The notes under the pieces were generated by a model. It was not told the origin of the DNA and searched no databases. It saw nothing but the letters and a program-made list of their open reading frames with translations. From Acidobacteriota bacterium (lineage in GTDB: Bacteria > Acidobacteriota > Terriglobia > Acidiferrales > UBA7541): a stretch of DNA of 46,698 nt. The position numbers were made by a program, and so were the translations under genes. Location: contig JACQDE010000012.1 of NCBI GenBank assembly GCA_016201285.1, positions 1 to 46,698 of the forward strand, read 5' to 3'. Of the stretch, positions 23,315-33,679 are shown one piece after another (position 1 is the stretch's first letter; every line of letters begins with the position of its first letter).

Positions 23315-23812
23315 ATGAGCGCCGGACCCAGTCGGGTGTTGATCATCGGGGTTGGCAACGAGTTGCTCGGAGACGAAGGCCTCGGTGTGCACGTGGCGCG
23401 CTTGCTGCTTGCGTCCCGGGGCGCGTTGCCCGCCGGAGTGGAGGTGCTCGAAGCGGGCACGGCTCTCCTGGATCTGCTGGCGGAGATGTCCCAGTCGGCG
23501 CGCGTCATTTTTGTGGACGCCATTCGCATGGGTGGCAAGCCGGGAACTCTCTATCGCGCGGAGCTGGGCGGCGAGTGCGAGGAGATGTCCGGGGAAGCGC
23601 TGCCTTTTTCGTTGCATCAATGCGATCTTTTCCAGGCCCTCGGAGTTGCCAGGCTACTGGGCCTGCTGCCCGGACGGGTGACATTGCTCGGCGCCGAACC
23701 GGAGCGGATTGAGCCCGGCACCCGCCTTTCCCCAACCCTGAGACAAGCCTCGGCGCAGCTCGTTTCCGCGCTGCTCGCTGAAACCCAGGGAGTTGAAATC
23801 AAATGTGCTTAG
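23315..23812 (+). CDS. hydrogenase maturation endopeptidase (HyaD/HupD family)
   Basis: The enzyme trims the C-terminal tail of the large subunit after nickel insertion. The 165-residue product has VLIIGVGNELLGDEGLGVHVA with Glu16 (the Ni-sensing Glu of HybD), VIFVDAIRMGG with Asp68, and SLHQCDLFQAL with His101, matching the three Ni-binding positions of the family. ATG 23315 is preceded by GGAG. It is 26 bases after the large-subunit gene and overlaps the hypC-like ATG, so the genes form one operon. Confidence 0.92.
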   Translation: MSAGPSRVLIIGVGNELLGDEGLGVHVARLLLASRGALPAGVEVLEAGTALLDLLAEMSQSARVIFVDAIRMGGKPGTLYRAELGGECEEMSGEALPFSLHQCDLFQALGVARLLGLLPGRVTLLGAEPERIEPGTRLSPTLRQASAQLVSALLAETQGVEIKCA

Positions 23813-24009
23813 CTGTTCCGGGCAAAATACTAAGCACAGAAGATCGTCCGGGCAGCCGCGTGACGCGCTCATGGGCGCTGATGCTGATTTGCGGCGGCCA
23901 GACGCACACGATCATGCGCTACCCACTCGACGAACTCCTCTCGCCCCGCCCGTTTCTTGCCGTGATGCGGCCCGCTTTTTCCTTCTCCCTTTCGGCAGCG
24001 GCCTGTTGA
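23803..24009 (+). CDS. hypC-like stub, truncated after about 14 codons
   Basis: The ATG overlaps the end of the endopeptidase gene and the product begins MCLAVPGKILSTED, the unmistakable N-terminus of HypC/HupF chaperones (Cys2 is the functional residue). From residue 15 on (RPGSRVTRSWALMLICGG...) it has none of the expected HypC beta-barrel sequence (such as DFGG and VGDYVLVHVGFA), and no other frame restores it. At 68 residues its length is near the family's, but I judge it non-functional; a HypC elsewhere would be needed. An extensive rearrangement behind the start is the simplest cause. Confidence 0.5.
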   Translation: MCLAVPGKILSTEDRPGSRVTRSWALMLICGGQTHTIMRYPLDELLSPRPFLAVMRPAFSFSLSAAAC

Positions 24010-24117
24010 AACCGGCGGCTGTTTCCGCGCGTCGGAAACACAGTGGAAAGGCCGTTTTTCGTATAAAGTTTCCCACCGAAGTACGGCCAATCCGATCCCT
24101 CAACGCGGAGGAATATT

Positions 24118-25701
24118 GTGCGCAAGAGATTGATGTCGCTGGTCATCGTGCTGGTGATGGCGCTGGCGCTTCCGGTCGCGTCCCAGATGCAGGAGCCGGT
24201 GGATTACGACGCGCTCTACAAAATCAAAGATGAGGGCTTGCAGCGCTCCCAGGTGATGGACATCCTCAGCTACCTGACCGACGTGCACGGCGCGCGGCTC
24301 ACCGGCTCGCCCAACATCCGCGCCGCCGCCGACTGGACCATGAAGAAAATGACCGAGTGGGGCCTGGTCAACGTCAAGCTCGAGCCGTGGGGCCCGTTCG
24401 GCCGCGGCTGGGTCAACGAGCGCTTCAGCGCCAACGTTGTTGCGCCCAACACCTACCCGCTCATCGGCTACCCCATGGCCTGGACGCCCGGCACGAATGG
24501 TGCCGTCACCGCCGAAGCCGTCCTTGCCGTGATGGAGACCGAAGCTGACTTCGAAAAATTCCGCGGCAAGCTCAAGGGCAAGTTTGTCCTGCCGATGCCG
24601 CTGCGCGAGGTGAAGGCGCACTTCGAGGCGGAAGCCGAGCGCTACACGGACGCGCAGCTCGCCGACCTCGCCAAGCAGATCATCCCCGGCGACCGGCCGC
24701 AGCAGCAGTTCGCCGCGATGCTCAGTCAGCGCCAGTTCGCCGCCAAGCGCGCCCAGTTCCTGCTCGAGGAAGGCGTCGCCGCCGTTCTCGAGCCCAGCCG
24801 CGGCGACGGCGGCACCGTCTTCGTCCAGAGCGGCGGCTCCCGCGATCCCAAGGAACCGCCGGCGCCGCCGCGCGTGATGCTCGCCATCGAGCACTACGGT
24901 CGCATCTTCCGAACGCTGCAGAAAAATGTTCCCGTCTCCATCGAGATGAGCGTCCAGAACCGATTCATCGACGAGGATCCGAAGACCTTCAACGCCTTCA
25001 ACGTCGTCGGCGAAATCCCCGGCGCCGACAAGGCCGCCGAGGTCGTCATGGTCGGCGCGCACTTCGATTCCTGGCACGCCGGCACCGGCGCCACCGACAA
25101 CGGCATCGGCTCCGCCGTCATGCTCGAGGCCATGCGCATCCTCAAGGCCAGCGGCCTCAAGCTCCGCCGCACTGTGCGCATCGGCCTGTGGGGCGGAGAA
25201 GAGCAGGGCCTGCTCGGCTCGCGCGCCTACATCAAGGAACACTTCGGCGACCGCGAAACCATGGCCCTCAAGCCCGAGCACGCCAAATTCGCCGGCTACT
25301 TCAACGTTGATAACGGCGCTGGCGCCGTCCGCGGCGTCTATCTCCAGGGCAACGAGGCCATCGCTCCGGTCTTCTCCCGCTGGATCGAGCCGCTGAAAAA
25401 CCTCGGCGTCACCACGCTCGCCATCCGCAACACCGGCGGCACCGACCATCTTGCCTTCGACGACGTTGGTCTCCCCGGCTTCCAGTTCATCCAAGATGAC
25501 TTGGAGTACAACTCGCGCACGCACCACTCGAACATGGACGTCTTCGAGCGCGCCCAGCCGCAGGACCTCAAGCAGATTGCGACGGTCGTCGCCTTCTTCG
25601 TCTATCAGACCGCCAACCGCGAGCAGTTGCTTCCGCGCAAGCCGCTGCCCAAACCGCAACCGGCGCCGCACGGACCCGGCGGCGGGCCACCGCGGATGTA
25701 G
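24118..25701 (+). CDS. secreted M28-family zinc peptidase
   Basis: The 527-residue protein starts at GTG 24118 with GGAGGA upstream and has a signal peptide ([19 protein letters not shown]). A PA-like inserted region lies in the middle (about 135-270). The M28 dizinc site is complete: His315 and Asp317 (GAHFDSW), bridging Asp327 (GATDNGIG), catalytic Glu361 and ligand Glu362 (GGEEQGL), Asp398 (NVDNGAG) and His469/470 (RTHHSNMD). Members are aminopeptidases or carboxypeptidases acting outside the cytoplasm. The stop codon TAG (25699-25701) lies inside the GTAG foot of a palindromic repeat. Confidence 0.93.
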   Translation: MRKRLMSLVIVLVMALALPVASQMQEPVDYDALYKIKDEGLQRSQVMDILSYLTDVHGARLTGSPNIRAAADWTMKKMTEWGLVNVKLEPWGPFGRGWVNERFSANVVAPNTYPLIGYPMAWTPGTNGAVTAEAVLAVMETEADFEKFRGKLKGKFVLPMPLREVKAHFEAEAERYTDAQLADLAKQIIPGDRPQQQFAAMLSQRQFAAKRAQFLLEEGVAAVLEPSRGDGGTVFVQSGGSRDPKEPPAPPRVMLAIEHYGRIFRTLQKNVPVSIEMSVQNRFIDEDPKTFNAFNVVGEIPGADKAAEVVMVGAHFDSWHAGTGATDNGIGSAVMLEAMRILKASGLKLRRTVRIGLWGGEEQGLLGSRAYIKEHFGDRETMALKPEHAKFAGYFNVDNGAGAVRGVYLQGNEAIAPVFSRWIEPLKNLGVTTLAIRNTGGTDHLAFDDVGLPGFQFIQDDLEYNSRTHHSNMDVFERAQPQDLKQIATVVAFFVYQTANREQLLPRKPLPKPQPAPHGPGGGPPRM

Positions 25702-25748
25702 GACAGGCTTCCGAGTCCCGATGCCTCGGGATCGGGACCAGCCTGTCC
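25698..25748. repeat. REP-like palindrome with GTAG foot (GGACAGGC type)
   Basis: GTAG at 25698-25701 is followed by GGACAGGC; GCCTGTCC closes the stem at 25741-25748. An inner pair TCCCGAT/ATCGGGA extends the fold. The TAG of the foot is the stop codon of the M28 peptidase gene. The same family occurs at 27071-27095 and 27149-27162. Confidence 0.7.
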
Positions 25749-25795
25749 AGCAAGAGTCAAGGGGCGACCCGTCGGGTCGTCCCGTTTTCTCTTCT

Positions 25796-25838
25796 GTCAT
25801 CCTGAGGCCGACGCTCGTTGCCGGGCCGAAGGATCTCT
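25796..25838. repeat. dispersed GTCATCCTGAG ... GAAGGATCTCTC repeat
   Basis: Same ends as the copies at 4833, 34853 and 36378, with a different middle. Downstream (about 25846-25957) is text-like repeat sequence (TTTGCGTTCCTCCGCGTCC, CTCCTCTGCGTTAAATTTC) that I recall as common between genes of such genomes. Confidence 0.55.
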
Positions 25839-25961
25839 CTTCGTCTGTCTTTCTTTGCGTTCCTCCGCGTCCTCTGCTCCTCTGCGTTAAATTTCTTCCC
25901 GCCTCTCAACTCGTTACCTTCTTCATCTGTGTCTATCGGTGTTCGGCTGCGGTTTCGAAAT

Positions 25962-27002
25962 TTATTTGTCTCGTCCCCGCGCCGCTTCCACCACTTCGCG
26001 GATCGCCTCCACCACCAGCTCCGGCTCGTCGAGCAGAATCCAGTGCGCGCTCTCGGAGGCGATGATGTGCTTGCTGTTCGACGAGAGCCGCGCCAAGTCT
26101 TCCTGCTCTCTCGCGCGCGGCTGCGGATGATGGCTGCCCGAAAGCACCACCAGCGGCAGCGCGCCGAGTCCTCCGATGGATGCCACCACCGCCGCGCTCG
26201 CCGGCAGCGACCCGACGTACGCCGCCATGCACTTGTGACTCAGCGGCCGGCACCACACCGCGCGCACTTGCGGCAGCACCTCCGGCGGCAGCTTCCGCAC
26301 TTCGCCCACGATGCGGCCCAAGAATTTCTCCGCGCTCGGCCCGAACGCCCGCGCCGCCATCTTGGGCGTGCTGGTCGCCCCGCGCTCGAGGCGCTCGAGC
26401 ACAAACCGCACGAACCCCACGCGCGTCAGCAGCTCGCCGATGCGCGAGAAGAGCACCGCGCCGCGGATCATGCGCCGCTGCTGCGGCGTGATGCGCTCCC
26501 ACTCCGCCGGGTGCACCGAGTCCACCAGCACCATGCCTACGACTTCGTCAGGGAATTTGTGCGCGTAATAGCGCACGCAGTAGCCGCCGAAGGAATGTCC
26601 CACCAGCACCAGCGGACGCGGCACACCGGCGCGGTCGAGCAGCGCGTGGAGCTCCTCGACGATATGCGGCGGCGTGCGCGGACGCGGCGAAGCATCGCTC
26701 CAGCCCAGTCCGGCGCGGTCGTAGCTCACCACTCGCGCAAACTTCGCCACCTCCGGCGCTACTTTGCTCCAGCTCAGCGACGAGGCCGCAATCCCCGCCT
26801 CGAGCAGCACCGTCGGCGTCCCCGGAGCAACGCCGTGCTCCGGCTCCATCACGCGGATGTGCAGCCGGTAGCCATCCACTTCAATCATTCGCCCCGGAGC
26901 CGGGAACCGCCGCGCATCCCGCCCCACCCCCGCGGCCTGGTACACCACTCCCGCCAGCACCAGCAACGCCAACAGCCCGAGAAGGATCGCCAGCACGGTC
27001 AT
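25962..27002 (-). CDS. alpha/beta-hydrolase, membrane-anchored
   Basis: The 346-residue product has an N-terminal hydrophobic helix (ILLGLLALLVLAGVVYQAAG) acting as anchor or uncleaved signal. The fold signatures are TVLLEAGIAASSLSW (oxyanion region), VVSYDRAGLGWSD, nucleophile elbow GHSFGG with Ser137, the acid region (about LPLVVLSGSHHPQ) and catalytic His320 (ESAHWILLDEPELV). This is the general epoxide-hydrolase/haloperoxidase-like type; the substrate cannot be told. It stands alone, convergent with the M28 peptidase and separated from it by repeats. Confidence 0.88.
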   Translation of the reverse strand: MTVLAILLGLLALLVLAGVVYQAAGVGRDARRFPAPGRMIEVDGYRLHIRVMEPEHGVAPGTPTVLLEAGIAASSLSWSKVAPEVAKFARVVSYDRAGLGWSDASPRPRTPPHIVEELHALLDRAGVPRPLVLVGHSFGGYCVRYYAHKFPDEVVGMVLVDSVHPAEWERITPQQRRMIRGAVLFSRIGELLTRVGFVRFVLERLERGATSTPKMAARAFGPSAEKFLGRIVGEVRKLPPEVLPQVRAVWCRPLSHKCMAAYVGSLPASAAVVASIGGLGALPLVVLSGSHHPQPRAREQEDLARLSSNSKHIIASESAHWILLDEPELVVEAIREVVEAARGRDK

Positions 27003-27070
27003 CGCCCGCCCCGCGGAGAATTTGCCCCGTCAAATTACAACAAATTCTGATGCGGAGGAGAGTTGATTCG

Positions 27071-27162
27071 GTAGGACAGGCCTCCAGGCCTGTCCTCCAC
27101 CCATGCGACAACCGGACAGGCGTGGACCCTTCGGCGTCGCTCAGGGCAGGCGCCTGTCCTAC
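27071..27162. repeat. pair of REP-like palindromes with GTAG feet (GGACAGGC type)
   Basis: The left unit is GTAG then GGACAGGCC-TCCA-GGCCTGTCC (27071-27095). The right unit is inverted, CGCCTGTCCTAC ending at 27162, so its GTAG foot reads on the minus strand and starts on the last base of the TonB-receptor stop codon, giving two TAG codons in a row. Between them lies CCCTTCGGCGTCGCTCAGGG (27127-27146), another dispersed repeat. Confidence 0.7.
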
Positions 27163-29903
27163 TAAAAGCGCGCGGAGTAGCGGAGGGAGAGGCTGCGTCC
27201 GGGGGCATCCACACCCCAGGAAATGCCGCGGTAATTTCTGTCGCTGATGTTTTCGAAGTCGAGGGAAAAGTCGTGGCGCTCGCCGATGCGGAAACCACCG
27301 CGCACGTTAAACGTTACATAGCCCGGAATCGCGCGCCGCATCGGCGCCGCATTCACGCCCGCGCCGAGCACGCGGTCCTGCACCTGCCCGAGCGTCTCGC
27401 CGGTTGCCAGCAGCACGTCATCCGCCGTGCCGGCAATCCCGTCCGGGCCGTTGCCGATCAATCTGCGCACGCGCGCACCGCGATTGAAAAAATTCGCGAT
27501 GCTTCCCCGCGAGCGTTCCGCGCCCGTCCGCCGGTCAGACAGATCCAAACTTGACAGCCGGCTCTGCCGGTCTGCCGCGTGCACGTACGGCTCCACCCAG
27601 AACCTCCCCGAGCGCGGCGCGTAGCGCAACTTCAACCAGCCTTCCGGCGCCGGCGTGCCGCCCTCGATATTGGGCGGCAGCCCGGTGCGCGTGTCGCGCG
27701 CCCGCACGTAGGTGAACACCGTCCGCGCCGACCACGACGCCGAAAGTCTTGCTTCCATGTCGTGCTCGACGCCCCAGAGCCGCGCGTTGTCGAAATTCGT
27801 CCGCACCAACACGGGGCTCGTCGCCGCCGCCACGAACACCGCGCCGTTCGCGTTCTGCGCCGTGATCGTCTGCCCGCCGAGGGAAATCCCTACCGCGCCC
27901 GGCGGCAGGATCAGCGCCTGTTTGGTGATGTTGTCGCGGATGTCGTTGACGAACACCGTGAAATCGCTCTCGAAGCGGCTGATGCGGTAGCGCGCACTGA
28001 ATTCGTAGCTCCAGCTCGTTTCCGGCCACACCTGCGCCACCGCGCGCCCCGTCGTCACCGCGGTATTGTCCGCGGTCGAGCCGACCGTTGCGCCGAGTCC
28101 GGCCACGTCCGGCGCGGCCACCTCGAACCCCGAGCCGGTGATTCCCAGCGTGCCCAGATCGGTCATGTGCGGCGCGCGGAAGCCGCGGCTGAAGTTCGCC
28201 GCGAGCGTCAGAGGCTCCACCGGCGTCACGCTGATCCCGATGCGCCCGGTCCAGTCGCTCACGCGCAGCGAGTCGTCCGGCCACAGCGGCAGCCCGGCCA
28301 CCAGCGGCGAATCCGCCGCCCGCGCGCGATACGCTGCCGCCGAGTAGCGCACGCTGCCCGCCAGCCGCACCTTGCGTGGCACCAACTCCACGATGTTTTG
28401 CAGGTAGATACCACCGCTGCGGTAGAGCGCGTTGTGCGGCACGCGCGGCCGCCGCAGCGCGATCGCGCTCGTCACCGGATTGAACGCGAACGCCGGCGCC
28501 GCGATGCGCTCGTGGTAGAACTCCGCGCCCGCCAGCGTGCCGATGCGCGCCGTCCACTGCTTCGTCGCCTGCGCCTGCGCGCCGTGCGCCCGCGTGCGTT
28601 CGCGCTCGTGGCCGATGGCCGCGCTCGGGTTCCCGTTGCCGCCCTGGTTCACGCGCTCTTCGCGCTGCGCGTTGAACGAATACACGAAGGACACAGTGTC
28701 CAGCCAGCCCGCGCGCGATTGGTCGAGGCGCGCATAGAAAAAGTCGTTCATCAAGTTGCGCAGGTCGGCGATCAGGTTGCCGTCGCCGCCGAGCAACTGG
28801 TCGTACCGCCGCCCGCCGTCCTGCTGTCCGCGGAGGTAACTCGCGCTGATGTTGGTTCCCGCCGTTGGCGTCCAGTTCAGCCGCACCGCGCCGCCGTACT
28901 GCGTGAACGCCGTGCCCGGCAGCCGGCCATTCGCCAGCACGCTCGACGGCAGTCCCAGGAAGCGCGCCACCGCCGCGTGCGAGTCCCATCCGCCGCCGGT
29001 CAGAAGGCGGTTCGCGCGCCGTCCCGTCACGTTCGCCACGATTCCAAACTTTTTCGCCGCGTACGACACGTTGAGGTTGGATCCGAAGCCCGCGTCCGCG
29101 CTGTTGAAGTAGAGACTTGTCCGCGCGCGCAGCGCCGGCGCGCCCGCCGACAGCGCCGGCGCCCGCGTCAGGAACTGCACGCTCCCGCCGAGCGCGTCGC
29201 TTCCGTACTGCGCGCTGTTCGGGCCGCGCAGGATCTCCACCGCTTCGAGGCTCGCGGGATCGATGAGGCTCAGGAACGTATTGATGCCGCCGCGCATCGC
29301 CGCCGTCGAGTAGCGCACGCCATCCACGAAGACGTTCACCTTGTTTCCCGTCAGCCCGCGCACGAAGATGCCAGCAATGGTCGGGCTGGTGCGCTGGAGA
29401 TTCACGCCCGGCGAGCCTTCCGCCACCTGCGCCACGACGCTCTTCGCCCGCCGCTCGATCTCCGCCGCGCCGATCACGCTCACTGCTTGCGCCGCCGACT
29501 GCGCCGCCTCGACGCGCCCCGCGTTCGCGGTCACCGTCACTTCTTCGTGCACCGACTCGAGACCCAGCGTCACCTCAATCGCGCCCGTGCCCGTTTGCAC
29601 CGCCACCCGCCGCTCCTCCATCCCCTTCGCCGCCACGACGAGCAGGTAGCTGCCGCGCGCCAGGCCTTCGAACCTGAACCGCCCCTGCGCGTCGGTCTGC
29701 GTCGCCGCCACCACCGCCTGGTGCGCCGTCCGAAGCGTCACCTCCGCCGCCGGCACCACCGCGCCCTGCGCGTCCCGCACCACGCCCTCGACCCGCGCGC
29801 CGTCCTCCGCCCGCGCCGCTCCCGCCGCACACACCAGCGCAGACGCGAGCACGAACGTGAGCGCGCACACAAAGGAGGTTTCTTTTCGAATGGAATCGCG
29901 CAT
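27162..29903 (-). CDS. TonB-dependent receptor with N-terminal regulatory-like domain
   Basis: The 913-residue product (from ATG 29903; a GTG at 29927 is also open) has a signal peptide (FVLASALVCAAGAARA), a carboxypeptidase-regulatory-like domain (ARVEGVVRDAQGAVVPAAEV, GRFRFEGLARGSYLLVV), a classic plug (SVVAQVAEGSPGVNLQRTSP, IFVRGLTGNKVNVFVDGVRY, VEILRGPNSAQYGSDALGG) and a barrel ending SLRYSARF. Compared with the Oar-like protein it is closer to siderophore or vitamin receptors: it has a clear RGLxxNKVxVxxDG plug and a shorter barrel. The ligand is unknown. No TonB or ExbBD gene is nearby. Confidence 0.9.
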   Translation of the reverse strand: MRDSIRKETSFVCALTFVLASALVCAAGAARAEDGARVEGVVRDAQGAVVPAAEVTLRTAHQAVVAATQTDAQGRFRFEGLARGSYLLVVAAKGMEERRVAVQTGTGAIEVTLGLESVHEEVTVTANAGRVEAAQSAAQAVSVIGAAEIERRAKSVVAQVAEGSPGVNLQRTSPTIAGIFVRGLTGNKVNVFVDGVRYSTAAMRGGINTFLSLIDPASLEAVEILRGPNSAQYGSDALGGSVQFLTRAPALSAGAPALRARTSLYFNSADAGFGSNLNVSYAAKKFGIVANVTGRRANRLLTGGGWDSHAAVARFLGLPSSVLANGRLPGTAFTQYGGAVRLNWTPTAGTNISASYLRGQQDGGRRYDQLLGGDGNLIADLRNLMNDFFYARLDQSRAGWLDTVSFVYSFNAQREERVNQGGNGNPSAAIGHERERTRAHGAQAQATKQWTARIGTLAGAEFYHERIAAPAFAFNPVTSAIALRRPRVPHNALYRSGGIYLQNIVELVPRKVRLAGSVRYSAAAYRARAADSPLVAGLPLWPDDSLRVSDWTGRIGISVTPVEPLTLAANFSRGFRAPHMTDLGTLGITGSGFEVAAPDVAGLGATVGSTADNTAVTTGRAVAQVWPETSWSYEFSARYRISRFESDFTVFVNDIRDNITKQALILPPGAVGISLGGQTITAQNANGAVFVAAATSPVLVRTNFDNARLWGVEHDMEARLSASWSARTVFTYVRARDTRTGLPPNIEGGTPAPEGWLKLRYAPRSGRFWVEPYVHAADRQSRLSSLDLSDRRTGAERSRGSIANFFNRGARVRRLIGNGPDGIAGTADDVLLATGETLGQVQDRVLGAGVNAAPMRRAIPGYVTFNVRGGFRIGERHDFSLDFENISDRNYRGISWGVDAPGRSLSLRYSARF

Positions 29904-30063
29904 CCTCAACAGAATACTGGGAGGCACGCTGGCTGGTCAACGTTTCACCGACGCCCGCATCGCTTCCGCGCGTCGTTTCGAGTCCACACGTTTGTTGGAG
30001 AACGAAGGATCGCCGTGCATCCCTTCGTCCTTCTCTGTGCCTCGGTGGCTCTGTGGCGTTCTT

Positions 30064-30267
30064 CTACTTTGCGTCCGCCGCGTCTTTCACACCCAGCTTC
30101 CGCAGGATGGTCATCATCGGGCACCAATTCGTGAACGCCGACTGCAGCAGGTTCGCGCCCACAAACGCCGTGAACCAGTACCAGTTTGGATGCACCCACG
30201 TCCCCAGCGCCAGCGAAAGCAGAATGAACGCCCCCGCGATCAGCCGCAACGCTCTCTCCACCGTCAT
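30064..30267 (-). CDS. small DUF2892-like membrane protein
   Basis: The 67-residue protein starts at ATG 30267 after AAAGGAGGA. Two membrane helices are seen (LIAGAFILLSLALGTWV, WYWFTAFVGANLLQSAF), then NWCPMMTILRKLGV with a conserved-looking Cys. This matches the DUF2892 family, inner-membrane proteins often placed near rhodanese, sulfur or metal genes. It follows the RND operon (stop at 30391) on the same strand, separated by a REP pair. Confidence 0.85.
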   Translation of the reverse strand: MTVERALRLIAGAFILLSLALGTWVHPNWYWFTAFVGANLLQSAFTNWCPMMTILRKLGVKDAADAK

Positions 30268-30311
30268 TTCCGTCCTCCTTTGAAATGATCTTTCGCCACT
30301 GAGCTCATTCT

Positions 30312-30382
30312 GTAGCCCGCGTCTTTAGACGCGGGGCTTTTGAATCCCTTCTCAACTCCCCGCCTCTAAAGAGGCGGGCTAC
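30312..30382. repeat. inverted pair of REP palindromes with GTAG feet (CTTTAGA type)
   Basis: Left unit: GTAG then CCCGCGTCTTTAGACGCGGG (30312-30335). Right unit: CCCGCCTCTAAAGAGGCGGG then CTAC (30358-30382), the reverse orientation. The arms share the pattern but differ in sequence. The pair sits between the RND permease stop and the DUF2892-like gene. Confidence 0.75.
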
Positions 30383-30390
30383 ACGCTTCC

Positions 30391-33300
30391 TCACTTCCTC
30401 TCACTCAAGTAAAACAAAACCGGAACCGCCATCCGGCTCAGCAGCGTGCTCGCCACCTCGCCGGCCATCAGCGAAATCGCGAGGCCCTGGAAGATCGGGT
30501 CGAACAAAATCACGCCCGCCACGGCCACCACTGCCGCCGCCGTCAGCAGCATGGGGCGGAAGCGCACCGCGCCCGCGTCCACCACCGCTTCCTCGAGCGG
30601 CATGCCCTGCGCGCGCCGCAGTTGAATGAAGTCCACCAGGATAATCGAGTTGCGCACGATGATCCCCGCGCCGGCGATGAACCCGATCATCGACGTCGCC
30701 GTGAAGAACGCGCCCATCAGCCAGTGCGCCGGCAAGACGCCCACCAGCGTCAGCGGAATCGGCGCCATGATCACCAGCGGCGTCTTGAACGACTGAAACC
30801 ACCCCACCACCAGCACATAGATCAGGATGAGCACCGCGGCAAAGGCGATCCCCAGGTCGCGGAATACTTCGATGGTGATGTGCCATTCGCCGTCCCACTT
30901 CATCGCCAGCTTCGAAGCATCCGGCGGCTGAACCGCGTTGAACTGCTCCACTTGGTAGCCTTCCGGCAGCTTCAGCGCGTCAATTTTCTCCCCGAGCTGC
31001 GCGATGGCATACACCGGGCTTTCCTCGGCTCCGGCCACGTCGCCGGTCACATAGACCACCGGCCGCAGATTTTTCCGGTAAATGTTTTTGTCAATCCGCG
31101 TCTCGTTCACGCGCACGAGTTCGCCCAGAGGAATCATCGTTCCCGAGGGCGCGCCGTCGCGCGCGTTCAGGTACAGCCCGCGGAGCGCGTCCGCGCCCGA
31201 ACGGCTTTCGCGCGCCAGCCGCACGTGGATGGGAATATCCTCGCGCTCGCCCGGCAGGTGCATCAGCCCGACGTCGGCCCCGCCCAGCGCGATCCCGATC
31301 GACTGCGCCGCGTCGCCCGCCGAAATCCCCCGCAGCGCCGCCTTGTCCTGCTCCACCTGGAAATCCAGTTTTTTCTGATCGTCCTCCACGTACCAGTCCA
31401 CGTCCACCACGCCCGGCGTTTGCTCGAAGATTTCGCGGATCTGCTTCGCCACTTCCGTCTGCCGCCCATACTCCGGCCCGTACACTTCCGCCACCAGCGT
31501 GGAGAGCACCGGCGGCCCCGGCGGCACCTCCGCCAGTTTTACCCGCGCGTTCCACCGCTTGGCAATCTGCTGGATCGGTCCGCGCATTTCTTTCGCGATG
31601 TCGTGGCTCTGCTTCGACCGCTCCTCCGCGCCGCGCAGGTTCACCTGGATATCCGCCACGTTCGGCCCGCGCCGCAAAAAGTAGTGCCGTACCAGCCCGT
31701 TGAAGTTGTACGGCCCGCTCGTGCCCGCGTAAATCTGATAGTTGACCACCTCGCCGTGCCCGCGCAGGTAGCCGCCGATTTCTTCCGCGGCGCCCAGCGT
31801 TTTTTCGAGCGGCGTGCCCTCCGGCATGTCCAGGATCACCTGGAACTCGCTCTTGTTGTCGAAGGGCAGCATCTTCACACGCACCGCCTTCAGCGGCACC
31901 AGCGTGCACGCGAGCAGCAGCAGCGCCGCCACGCCGCCCAGGAACATCCACCGCTTTCGCGCGTTCGTGATCAGCGGCGTCATCATCCGCCGGTAGAGCA
32001 GCGTCAGATGCCCTTCCTTCTCGCCTTCCGCGTGATGCTCGCTTCCCGTGCGCCCGCGCAGCAGCCGCAGCGCCGCCCACGGCGACACCACAAACGCGAT
32101 CATCAGCGAAAACACCATCGCCGCCGACGCGCCCACCGGGATCGGCCGCATGTACGGCCCCATCAGCCCGCTCACGAACGCCATGGGCAGGATCGCCGCG
32201 ATCACCGCCGCCGTCGCCAGGATCGTCGGGTTGCCGACTTCGTCCACCGCTTCCACGGCAACGTCGCTCCACACCCGCCCCTTGTTTTCCGGCAGGCGGA
32301 AGTGCCGCACGATGTTTTCGACCACCACAATCGCATCGTCCACCAGGATGCCGATCGAGAAAATCAGCGCGAAGAGTGTCACGCGGTTCAGCGTGTAACC
32401 GTAGAGATAGAAAATCGCGAGCGTCAGCGCCAGCGTCACCGGCACCGCCAGCAGCACCACGCCCGACTCGCGCCACCCCAGCGCCAGCGCCACCAGCAGC
32501 GTCACCGAGAGCGTTGCCAGCAGCAGGTGCTTCAGCAGTTCGTCGGACTTGTGCTTCGCCGTCTCGCCGTAGTTCCGCGTCACGCTGATCGCGACGTCGC
32601 GCGGAATCGCCGTGCCGCGCAGCCGCTCCACCGTTTCGATTACGCTCCTGGCCACATTCGTCGCGTTCGTGCCCTTGCGCTTGGCCACCGTCAGCGTCAC
32701 CGCCGGTTCTTCGCCGGACTTTTTCTCCGCCCCGCCGCCGGATCCGTACAGTACGTAACTCACCGGCTCTTCCGGCCCGTCTTCGAGCGTCGCGACGTCG
32801 CCCAAATACACCGGCCTTCCGCTGGCCACGCCCACGACCAGCCGCTTGGCATCCTCCACGTCCCCGACGAATCGTCCGGCTTCCACCGCGATTTCCTGAT
32901 TGCCCTGCGCGAACGAACCCGCAGCCACACGCCGGTTGGACACCTGAAACGCCTGGGCAATGGCCGCCGGGCTCGTCCGGTAGGCCGCGAGCCGCTGCGC
33001 ATCGAGCGTCACCTTCAACTGCCGCCGCTGCCCGCCGATCAGCGTCGTCTCGCTGACGTCGTCCACCTGCTTCACCGCCTGGTCCATCTCTCCGGCGATG
33101 CGCCGCAGCGCAAACGCGTCGTACGCCTTTCCGTGCAGCGTCAGCGCCAGGATCGGCACGTCGTCAATCGAGCGCACCTTGATCAGAGGCTGCGATACCC
33201 CCAGCGGGATGCGGTCGAAGTTCGAATACATTTTGTTGTACGTGCGGACAATCGCGTCCTCTTCCTTGACCCCCACCTCGAACCGCACCACCACCATCGA

Positions 33301-33576
33301 GCCGCCCGGCGAGCTCGTCGAGTAGAGGTATTCAACGCCCGGTATTTCGCGCAGCAGCTTCTCCATCGGGATCGTCGCGCGCTGCTCCACCTCTGCCGCC
33401 GACGCGCCCGGCATGCCCACAAAAATATCCAGCACCGGCACGATGATCTGCGGCTCTTCCTCGCGCGGCGTCTTCATCACGCTGAACAGCCCCAGCAGCA
33501 GCGACGCCACAATCACCAGCGGCGTCAGCCGCGACTCAATGAACGTCTTTGCAATCCGTCCCGCCAGTCCTCTCAT
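30391..33576 (-). CDS. RND-family efflux permease
   Basis: The inner-membrane pump of a tripartite efflux system, driven by protons. The 1,061-residue length and twofold repeat of six helices plus a large periplasmic loop fit the family. Landmarks: N-terminal [55 protein letters not shown], proton-relay region [18 protein letters not shown] with two Asp, [20 protein letters not shown], and in the second half [24 protein letters not shown]. It lies 103 bases after the adaptor gene and is the third gene of the TolC-adaptor-permease operon. Whether it exports metals, drugs or lipids is not evident. Confidence 0.93.
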   Translation of the reverse strand: MRGLAGRIAKTFIESRLTPLVIVASLLLGLFSVMKTPREEEPQIIVPVLDIFVGMPGASAAEVEQRATIPMEKLLREIPGVEYLYSTSSPGGSMVVVRFEVGVKEEDAIVRTYNKMYSNFDRIPLGVSQPLIKVRSIDDVPILALTLHGKAYDAFALRRIAGEMDQAVKQVDDVSETTLIGGQRRQLKVTLDAQRLAAYRTSPAAIAQAFQVSNRRVAAGSFAQGNQEIAVEAGRFVGDVEDAKRLVVGVASGRPVYLGDVATLEDGPEEPVSYVLYGSGGGAEKKSGEEPAVTLTVAKRKGTNATNVARSVIETVERLRGTAIPRDVAISVTRNYGETAKHKSDELLKHLLLATLSVTLLVALALGWRESGVVLLAVPVTLALTLAIFYLYGYTLNRVTLFALIFSIGILVDDAIVVVENIVRHFRLPENKGRVWSDVAVEAVDEVGNPTILATAAVIAAILPMAFVSGLMGPYMRPIPVGASAAMVFSLMIAFVVSPWAALRLLRGRTGSEHHAEGEKEGHLTLLYRRMMTPLITNARKRWMFLGGVAALLLLACTLVPLKAVRVKMLPFDNKSEFQVILDMPEGTPLEKTLGAAEEIGGYLRGHGEVVNYQIYAGTSGPYNFNGLVRHYFLRRGPNVADIQVNLRGAEERSKQSHDIAKEMRGPIQQIAKRWNARVKLAEVPPGPPVLSTLVAEVYGPEYGRQTEVAKQIREIFEQTPGVVDVDWYVEDDQKKLDFQVEQDKAALRGISAGDAAQSIGIALGGADVGLMHLPGEREDIPIHVRLARESRSGADALRGLYLNARDGAPSGTMIPLGELVRVNETRIDKNIYRKNLRPVVYVTGDVAGAEESPVYAIAQLGEKIDALKLPEGYQVEQFNAVQPPDASKLAMKWDGEWHITIEVFRDLGIAFAAVLILIYVLVVGWFQSFKTPLVIMAPIPLTLVGVLPAHWLMGAFFTATSMIGFIAGAGIIVRNSIILVDFIQLRRAQGMPLEEAVVDAGAVRFRPMLLTAAAVVAVAGVILFDPIFQGLAISLMAGEVASTLLSRMAVPVLFYLSERK

Positions 33577-33606
33577 CGCTTGCCTCTGGATGTAGGAGTC
33601 TTCTGG

Positions 33607-33663
33607 GTCGCGGCTTCAGCCGCGACATCGAGCCTGCCTTCAATCTGTGGGGCTTTAGCCCCT
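33607..33663. repeat. two short palindromes between adaptor and permease genes
   Basis: GTCGCGGCTTCAGCCGCGAC (33607-33626) is a perfect palindrome-like hairpin, and about 33649-33662 GGGGCTTTAGCCCC is another. They resemble the REP hairpins with CTTTAG or CTTCAG loops elsewhere, but without a GTAG foot. Lying inside the operon, they could set relative mRNA stability. Confidence 0.55.
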
Positions 33664-33679
33664 GAAGTACCGCGTCTTT

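Noticed and set aside
24100-25800. 566-codon minus-strand frame opposite the M28 peptidase
   Set aside because: It is a GC-bias shadow (Glu/Ala/Val-rich) and the opposite strand holds a complete zinc-peptidase site.
27579-30134. 851-codon plus-strand open frame opposite the TonB receptor
   Set aside because: It is the antisense shadow of a well-supported receptor gene; the product is Arg/His/Ala-rich low-complexity sequence without motifs.
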